Shown: positions 51,736 through 57,002 of the stretch, piece after piece
How the letters are laid out: each line of letters starts with the position of its first letter
How positions within the stretch are numbered: position 1 is the stretch's first letter
Origin: Candidatus Sulfotelmatobacter sp.
GTDB taxonomy: Bacteria > Acidobacteriota > Terriglobia > Terriglobales > Acidobacteriaceae
Direction of reading: 5' to 3'
DNA length: 57,002 bases
Assembly (NCBI GenBank): GCA_030041415.1
Contig: JASHNX010000172.1
Span: forward strand, 1-57,002
Notes under the pieces: generated by a model
Told to the model about the DNA's origin: nothing
Databases searched by the model: none
The model's input: only the letters and a program-made list of their open reading frames with translations
Made by a program: the position numbers and the translations under genes

Positions 51736-53742
51736 ATGAAGCAACGATTCACCGTGCTCAGCCGTTTGGCTGTGCTTTTGTTGGTTGCCAGCATGATCGG
51801 CGCCGCCTTCGCCCAAGACACTCCACTGTTAACGCATCATGTTCGTGAAGTTACGCTCAACGGCCAGGCACGACTCGTCGGCCATCTCCCTGCAAGCCAA
51901 TCCATGGATCTCGTGTTTATTCTTCCTCATCGCAATGAAGCGGGGTTACAAAGCTTCTTGAAAGAACTCTACGACCCGACCAGCCCGTCGTACCGTCACT
52001 TCCTTACCGTCGAACAATTCACTGCTCAATATGGCCCGACGCAAAAGGATTATGACGCAGTGATTCGCTTCGTTCAGTCGCACGGATTGACGGTTGCTGG
52101 AACCTCACGCAACCGCACGAACCTGAATGTCACCGGCACGGTTGAGACTATCGAAAAAGCGCTCAACGTCACGCTGGGCGTGTATCAGCATCCAACCGAA
52201 AATCGCACGTTTTACTCTCCCGACCGGGAACCCAGTTTGGCGCTTAGTGTGCCGCTCTGGCACATCTCAGGCCTGGATAACTATTCAACCCCGCATCCGA
52301 TGCTGTCGCATCGTGATGTCAACAGCAGCTCCGCTCACTCGAACGCCACGACCGGTTCCTGCCCGAGTGCGTCATTCTGCGGCAGTGACATGCGCGCAGC
52401 GTATTACGAGGGAACAACTCTTACCGGTGCAGGCCAGTCGGTCGGAATATTTGAGCTGCTCGGCACGGACTTGACTGATCTGGATGACTATTTCACGAAC
52501 GCAGGCCAGACTGACAACGTCCCGATCACGCTGGACTCGGTTGACGGACAGAGCACCAGCTGCACTTGGGCGAAGGGCGAGTGCGACGATACCGAACAGA
52601 CGATTGACATGACCCAGGCAATCGGTATGGCACCTGGATTGTCAAGCCTGGTCATGTACATCGGAAAAGGCGGACTGGCAGGTCAGAGCGTCGACGATGC
52701 CGGCATCTTCAACGCCATGGCAACCGCAAGTCCGCTGAACGCTCAGCTAAGCTGCTCTTGGGCATGGCTACCTGCGGATCCGACCACCGACAATCCTTAC
52801 TTCGAGGAGTTCGCAGCTCAGGGACAGAACATCTTTATGGCCGCGGGCGACGAAGGCGATTGGGCAGGGGCGGAGTTCGTCTATCCTGCTGACGACGTGT
52901 ACATCACCTCGGTCGGCGGCACAGATCTGGATACCACCGGGCCGGGCGGCGACTGGGCTTCGGAAACTGCCTGGTCTGATGGCGGGGGCGGCATTTCTCC
53001 AGACAAATTCACCATCCCATCCTGGCAGGTTGCAACTGCGGCAGGTTGCGCCAAATGCTCGCAGAAGTACCGCAACGGCCCGGATGTTTCAGCGAACGCA
53101 AATTTCACTTTTTACGTTTGCTCCGATCAAGGCAAGAACCCTTACTTTGGCGGCCAGGAGTGCGGCGCTAACATATTCGGTGGAACCAGCTTCGCGGCTC
53201 CGATGTGGGCTGGATACCTGGCTCTGGCGAATGAACAGCTGCTGGCGAACGGTGGAACATCCACGCTGGGGTTCATCAATCCGGAACTCTATACCATCGG
53301 ATTGAGTTCCAATTACGACACGGACTTCCACGACATCACCAGTGGAAGCAATGGCCTGCCGGCAACGGTCGGCTATGACCTGGCCACCGGCTGGGGAAGC
53401 CCGAATGCCGATAATCTGATCAACGCGCTGGCGCCGGCGGCGTCCGGCACGTTCACCATCTCCGCCTCCCCGGACAAAATCAAAGTCGCACAGGGGAGCT
53501 CGGTAACTTCAACGATCACCACCGCTATTTCCGGCGACTTCAACTCTGCGATCACCTTGTCCGCAACGTTGAAGGGTGTGTCCTTTAACCCAAGCACCAT
53601 CTCGGCACCGGGGTCGGGAACTTCTACCATGACAATCCCGGTTCCGAAAAATGCCGCTCTCGGATTCCATACCTTCAAGGTAACTGGATCCGGCGGAGGC
53701 GTAACCCAGAGCACCGTAGTCGCGATCGATGTCGTTCAATAG
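51736..53742 (+). CDS. Secreted S53 (kumamolisin/sedolisin-type) serine-carboxyl peptidase
   Basis: A 668-residue secreted protease with a signal peptide (SRLAVLLLVASMIGAAFA), an N-terminal pro-kumamolisin activation domain (residues 30-190), the catalytic domain at about 200-570 and a C-terminal beta-sandwich. Catalytic Glu and Asp are in DDTEQTIDMTQAIGMAP, the nucleophilic Ser in FGGTSFAAPMWAG, and the oxyanion-hole Asp region reads AAGDEGDW. The calcium site is near FHDITSGSNG. These enzymes act at acidic pH. AGGAGAG precedes the ATG, and the frame from 51445 is not supported by it. Confidence 0.92.
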   Translation: MKQRFTVLSRLAVLLLVASMIGAAFAQDTPLLTHHVREVTLNGQARLVGHLPASQSMDLVFILPHRNEAGLQSFLKELYDPTSPSYRHFLTVEQFTAQYGPTQKDYDAVIRFVQSHGLTVAGTSRNRTNLNVTGTVETIEKALNVTLGVYQHPTENRTFYSPDREPSLALSVPLWHISGLDNYSTPHPMLSHRDVNSSSAHSNATTGSCPSASFCGSDMRAAYYEGTTLTGAGQSVGIFELLGTDLTDLDDYFTNAGQTDNVPITLDSVDGQSTSCTWAKGECDDTEQTIDMTQAIGMAPGLSSLVMYIGKGGLAGQSVDDAGIFNAMATASPLNAQLSCSWAWLPADPTTDNPYFEEFAAQGQNIFMAAGDEGDWAGAEFVYPADDVYITSVGGTDLDTTGPGGDWASETAWSDGGGGISPDKFTIPSWQVATAAGCAKCSQKYRNGPDVSANANFTFYVCSDQGKNPYFGGQECGANIFGGTSFAAPMWAGYLALANEQLLANGGTSTLGFINPELYTIGLSSNYDTDFHDITSGSNGLPATVGYDLATGWGSPNADNLINALAPAASGTFTISASPDKIKVAQGSSVTSTITTAISGDFNSAITLSATLKGVSFNPSTISAPGSGTSTMTIPVPKNAALGFHTFKVTGSGGGVTQSTVVAIDVVQ

Positions 53743-53761
53743 CATTACGCTCAATGCGGCT

Positions 53762-53791
53762 AAAGCCCGGGCCTCGTGCCCGGGCTTTTTT
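53762..53791 (+). terminator. Strong intrinsic terminator after the S53 protease gene
   Basis: AAAGCCCGGGC pairs with GCCCGGGCTTT around a 5-nt loop, followed by six T residues. This is a classical rho-independent terminator. Confidence 0.88.
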
Positions 53792-53884
53792 ACGCTCAGT
53801 TGGAGCGGATGAAGAGAAGCTATTTCGTTTCCAGAAGGGAACGTTAGGAGCCAATCCGCACATACGCGGGTCTCACCGGGCTGC

Positions 53885-53890
53885 TAAAAT
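53885..53890 (+). promoter_or_regulatory. Candidate -10 box (TAAAAT) for ffh
   Basis: TAAAAT ends 13 nt before the ffh ATG. Transcription would start near 53897 and leave about 6 nt of leader with no ribosome-binding site. Confidence 0.45.
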
Positions 53891-53903
53891 AAATTTTCCG
53901 ACC

Positions 53904-55262
53904 ATGTTCGAGAATCTCCAGGAAAAACTGCAACGGGCCTTTAAGTCTCTTCGCGGGCAGGCGCGCCTAAGCGAAGAGAACATCGCCGAGGCTTTGCGAG
54001 AAATCCGCCTTGCCTTGCTCGAAGCCGACGTCAACTTCAAAGTGGTAAAAGAACTGATCGACCGTATTCAGGCAAAAGCGATCGGCCAAGAAGTGATGAC
54101 TGCGCTTTCGCCGGGGGAACAGGTCATCAAGATCGTCCGGGATGAGTTGGTTGAAACGCTTGGCAAAGACACGGCGCGGATTAAGTTCGCCTCGCAACCG
54201 CCAACCGTTGTGCTGATGGCCGGCTTGCAAGGCTCCGGCAAAACCACGACTTCCGGAAAGCTCGCGAACTGGTTCAAGACAGGCGGCCATCGGCCGCTGC
54301 TGGTTTCGGTGGACGTGTACCGGCCGGCTGCGCGCGAGCAGTTAAAAGTGGTGGCGGACGCGGTGAAGGCGCAGATTTATGAAGGTCAGGTCACCGAAGC
54401 GAACACGGCGACGGTTGAACGTCTGGTGAAAGAAGCGCGGCGTGAAGCGACGATTTCCGGCTGCGATGTACTCATCGTCGATACCGCTGGGCGATTGCAC
54501 ATCGACGACGAACTGATGGATGAGATGCAGTCGCTGAAGAAACTGCTGAATCCGTCTGAGATTTTGTTCGTCGCCGATGCCATGACAGGACAAGACGCCG
54601 TTCGCTCGGCCGACGAATTTCATAAAAAGCTTTCACTCACCGGCGTAGTGCTCACCAAGATGGACGGCGACGCTCGCGGGGGCGCGGCGTTGTCGATTCG
54701 GCAGGTCACCGGGCAGCCGATCAAATTCATCGGCGTAGGCGAGAAATACGATGCGCTCGAGCCGTTCCACCCCGATCGCATTGTCTCGCGCATTCTCGGC
54801 ATGGGCGACATTCTCTCGCTGATCGAGCGCGCCGAGCAGCAAATCGACAAGAAAAAGGCCGCCGAGATCGCGAGCAAGGCACTCAGCGGCGATGGTTTTT
54901 CGCTGGAAGATTTTCGCGACCAGCTGCGGCAGGTCAAGAAAATGGGATCTATGAAAAATCTGATCGGCATGCTGCCTAGCATTGGTCCCTTTTCCGGTCT
55001 CCAAAAAGCGGCCGATCATGTCGACGAAAAACAGATCAACCGCGTCGAGGCCATCATCAACTCGATGACCATGCATGAGCGCAATCATCATGAAGTGATC
55101 AACGGCAGCCGGCGCAAACGCATCGCCCGTGGATCGGGCACGAGTGTGCAGGAAGTGAATAATCTACTTCGGCAATATGCACAGATGAAAAAGATGTTCA
55201 AGCAAATGGGCAAGCCGAGCTTCGCGCGAAGATTGGCGGGGATGAAGATGCCGGGAATGTAA
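53904..55262 (+). CDS. ffh: Signal recognition particle protein Ffh (SRP54)
   Basis: The 452-residue GTPase has an N domain, a G domain with P-loop AGLQGSGKTTTSGKLANWF at about residues 103-121, DTAGRLHIDDELMDEM, TKMDGDARGGAALSI, and a Met-rich M domain (GSMKNLIGMLPSIGPFSG; RRKRIARGSGTSVQEVNNLL) that binds SRP RNA and signal sequences. The ATG at 53904 is chosen because Ffh starts MFENLQEKL. A frame from 53754 would run through the protease terminator. It overlaps no neighbour and is followed after 3 nt by the peroxiredoxin gene. Confidence 0.97.
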   Translation: MFENLQEKLQRAFKSLRGQARLSEENIAEALREIRLALLEADVNFKVVKELIDRIQAKAIGQEVMTALSPGEQVIKIVRDELVETLGKDTARIKFASQPPTVVLMAGLQGSGKTTTSGKLANWFKTGGHRPLLVSVDVYRPAAREQLKVVADAVKAQIYEGQVTEANTATVERLVKEARREATISGCDVLIVDTAGRLHIDDELMDEMQSLKKLLNPSEILFVADAMTGQDAVRSADEFHKKLSLTGVVLTKMDGDARGGAALSIRQVTGQPIKFIGVGEKYDALEPFHPDRIVSRILGMGDILSLIERAEQQIDKKKAAEIASKALSGDGFSLEDFRDQLRQVKKMGSMKNLIGMLPSIGPFSGLQKAADHVDEKQINRVEAIINSMTMHERNHHEVINGSRRKRIARGSGTSVQEVNNLLRQYAQMKKMFKQMGKPSFARRLAGMKMPGM

Positions 55263-55265
55263 CCG

Positions 55266-55997
55266 TTGCCGGCTCTGAGCGCTCAGCATCCCTATCCCCA
55301 TGTCACCACCATGAAATGGCGTTCTCTGGAAGAGTCGGCTCCCGCGGCTGAAATTCGTGCGCTACGCGAAGTTCTTGCCGAACGCAAGGAATCGATTGCG
55401 AAATATGTTCCCGCGGAAACGCAAGCGATAAACTCGCGCACGGTAGCGGAACTAAGAAAGCAAAAGTTGTCGGAGAATATTCTCGGGGTCGGAGCCACAA
55501 TTCCGTCTTTTAGTCTTCCGGATCAGGATGGGAAGCATGTTTCGTCATCAGATTTACTCGAAAAGGGTCGCCTCGCCCTTTGCTTCATTCGCGGCCGCTG
55601 GTGTCCGTTTTGCGTAGCCCAGATGGAAGCGATGAATCTGATCCTGCCGGCAATCACCGAGGCAGGTGCGACGCTGATCGCCATCTCTCCAGAAACAGTG
55701 AAGCAATCATTCTTCATGCACGACCAGCACCACCTGAGATTTCCATTATTGTCCGATTTCGGCAACAGTGTCGCACGCCAATTTGGCCTGACCTACCGTG
55801 TTTCAGACGAGCAGCAGGAACTGTACAAACGCACGTTCGTGAATTTGCCATTCGTGAACGGCGACGACAGGTGGGAATTGCCGATTCCCGCAACGTACAT
55901 TATCGAGCGGGACGGAACGGTACTCTATGCTTCCGCAAGCGAAGATTACACTGAGCGGCCAGAGCCGGAAGAGATTGTGCGTGTGCTAGACCGGTGA
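55266..55997 (+). CDS. Peroxiredoxin-like (AhpC/TSA) protein
   Basis: The 243-residue product has a redoxin domain at about residues 75-230 with a CPFC active site in FIRGRWCPFCVAQMEAM, resembling the peroxiredoxin-like group. The domain then shows AGATLIAISPETVKQSFFM and the C-terminal TYIIERDGTVLYASASEDY. It probably reduces peroxides. It begins 3 nt after ffh, with a TTG start, or alternatively an ATG at 55311 that would trim 15 residues. It is possibly cotranscribed with ffh. Confidence 0.86.
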   Translation: MPALSAQHPYPHVTTMKWRSLEESAPAAEIRALREVLAERKESIAKYVPAETQAINSRTVAELRKQKLSENILGVGATIPSFSLPDQDGKHVSSSDLLEKGRLALCFIRGRWCPFCVAQMEAMNLILPAITEAGATLIAISPETVKQSFFMHDQHHLRFPLLSDFGNSVARQFGLTYRVSDEQQELYKRTFVNLPFVNGDDRWELPIPATYIIERDGTVLYASASEDYTERPEPEEIVRVLDR

Positions 55998-56075
55998 AGA
56001 TTTCTGAGGTCAATGCTGCCGCGGAAGAGCGGCCCTAACACGGCCCCAAAGCACCGGGTTTCCACCGTATCGCGA

Positions 56076-56081
56076 TACACT
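56076..56081 (+). promoter_or_regulatory. Candidate -10 box (TACACT) for rlmB
   Basis: TACACT ends 8 nt before the rlmB ATG, which would make the message leaderless or nearly so. Confidence 0.4.
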
Positions 56082-56089
56082 GATATTTC

Positions 56090-56851
56090 ATGAATTACAT
56101 CTACGGCATCAATGCCGTCACCGAAGCCCTGAAGGCTCGCGGGCGCGCTTTTCAGTGGGTCGGCATGGCAAAAGAGCGCCATGATCTTCGTTTGCAGCGC
56201 ATGATCGAAGATTGCCGCCGTCTCGGCGTCCCCGTACGCTTCCTGACGCGCATGGAACTCGACCGCATGGCCGGCAATGCCGCACATCAGGGAGTTTGCG
56301 CCGTCACGTCGGCAAAACAATATAGCGATCTGGACGATGTGGTTGGTGCAAAACGCGGAAGATATTCGTTCGTCATCGTTCTTGATGGAGTGGAAGACCC
56401 TCATAATCTCGGCGCGATCTTGCGCACAGCCGACGCGGCCGGCGCAGATGGCGTGATCATTCCTGAGCGGCGCGCGGCCGGAGTTACCGGCACGGTCACT
56501 AAAGCCTCTGCGGGGGCCAGCGAGCATTTGCCCATTGCGAAGGTGACCAACATCGCGCGCGCGGTGGAAGAGTTGAAAGATCGAAATATATGGACCGTCG
56601 GCCTGGACGAGCGGGGCAAGCAGCCTTATGACACTATCGATTACAAAATGGATTGCGCGCTCGTTCTCGGCGCCGAGGGCAAGGGGCTGCACGATCTGGT
56701 GAAGAAGAAGTGCGATTTTCTGGTATCGATTCCGATGCTGGGCAAGGTGCCGTCGTTGAATGTATCGGTTGCGGGAGCGGTCGTAATGTATGAGATTGTG
56801 CGGCAGAGGCGGGCCTCTGAAGAACTCATTTCCGAGGCGCTCGCGGAATGA
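56090..56851 (+). CDS. rlmB: TrmH-family 23S rRNA 2'-O-methyltransferase RlmB
   Basis: A 253-residue SPOUT-class methyltransferase. It starts IYGINAVTEALKARG, and the knotted catalytic domain shows FVIVLDGVEDPHNLGAILRT, then LVLGAEGKGLHDLVKKKCD and SIPMLGKVPSLNVSVAGAVV. These match RlmB, which modifies G2251 of 23S rRNA. It overlaps the next gene by 4 nt (ATGA), so the two are coupled. Confidence 0.93.
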   Translation: MNYIYGINAVTEALKARGRAFQWVGMAKERHDLRLQRMIEDCRRLGVPVRFLTRMELDRMAGNAAHQGVCAVTSAKQYSDLDDVVGAKRGRYSFVIVLDGVEDPHNLGAILRTADAAGADGVIIPERRAAGVTGTVTKASAGASEHLPIAKVTNIARAVEELKDRNIWTVGLDERGKQPYDTIDYKMDCALVLGAEGKGLHDLVKKKCDFLVSIPMLGKVPSLNVSVAGAVVMYEIVRQRRASEELISEALAE

Positions 56852-57002
56852 AGTTTTTCCCTCTTTGGTTTTTTCTGTATTTCTTCTGTGCCTGCGCGGT
56901 CAATTGCTTTTCTCTCGATCGCGAAGCGTTTGCCTTCACGAACTACAAACTCGACGTTCGCATCGATCCCGCGCAGCAAAGACTCGAGGCCCGCGGCAGA
57001 AT
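56848..57002 (+). CDS. Start of an exported M1-like metallopeptidase (cut by window edge)
   Basis: About 51 codons are present. They begin with a signal peptide (FFPLWFFLYFFCACAVNC) and continue EAFAFTNYKLDVRIDPAQQR, which resembles the N-terminal beta-sandwich of M1-family aminopeptidases. The family call is inferred from this short stretch only. It overlaps rlmB by 4 nt. Confidence 0.6.
   Translation, partial: MKFFPLWFFLYFFCACAVNCFSLDREAFAFTNYKLDVRIDPAQQRLEARGR

Noticed and set aside
53754-53903. Fifty-codon N-terminal extension of ffh
   Set aside because: It would read through the strong terminator at 53762-53791, and Ffh proteins start MFxxL.
1-57002. Search for tRNA genes, CRISPR arrays, insertion sequences and prophage genes
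   Set aside because: No tRNA cloverleaf, regularly spaced repeats, transposase motifs or phage structural genes were seen on either strand.

Overview
The window reads as a chromosomal core segment of a Gram-negative-type bacterium, most likely an Acidobacteriota member of the Terriglobia (inference from gene content and style, not from a marker gene). Supporting this are a TolQ-TolR-TonB-like-TolB-Pal-CpoB envelope operon, a YpdA-type bacillithiol-disulfide reductase, exported DinB-like and carboxypeptidase-regulatory-like proteins, a secreted S53 (kumamolisin-type) protease, and TAAAAT/TATAAT-like -10 boxes lying very close to start codons. There is no prophage, insertion sequence, CRISPR array, rRNA or tRNA that I can see.

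Layout. 1-786: 5' part of recN (leftward). 985-6367: Tol-Pal energy-transduction and outer-membrane-tethering operon (tolQ, tolR, tonB-like, tolB, pal, cpoB). 6419-8055: a small polar protein, a ferredoxin, ssb and pterin carbinolamine dehydratase. 8129-9643: leftward operon of an ECF sigma factor with two membrane proteins. 9869-12368: MFS exporter and YpdA. 12708-14210: fumarase fumC behind a CRP-type promoter. 14221-18336: exported and membrane proteins, an orphan antitoxin-like gene, fabH and a small protein preceded by a palindromic operator. 18471-19200: exported DinB and the 4.5S/SRP RNA gene. 19416-22317: TgpA-like transglutaminase and an outer-membrane barrel. 22498-29470: rimO, yacG, pgpA, an NHL/IPT protein, cinA, thpR, plsY, gpsA. 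29625-34841: HD-GYP receptor, ftsY, ribD, ribE, a Cys-containing small protein. 34898-41952: coiled-coil membrane protein, thiO, M20 peptidase, a CarboxypepD-like protein and a secreted beta-helix protein. 42363-48400: smc, purC, CvpA family, Fis-type HTH. 48510-53742: two exported proteins, an SDR and the S53 protease. 53904-57002: ffh, a peroxiredoxin-like protein, rlmB, and the start of an M1-like peptidase.

How the genes work together. All three core parts of the signal recognition particle pathway (SRP RNA, FtsY, Ffh) lie within about 36 kb. Phospholipid synthesis is represented by plsY-gpsA and pgpA, fatty-acid initiation by fabH, flavin synthesis by ribD-ribE, and chromosome maintenance by recN, ssb, smc and yacG.

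I found no convincing new multi-gene system. The best leads for a second look are a near-ideal class II CRP promoter on fumC, a nested palindrome inside a predicted promoter at 18352-18384, an orphan MazE-type antitoxin tail, a RibD whose first zinc Cys is His, and a roughly 120-residue acidic insertion in the SMC ATPase head.
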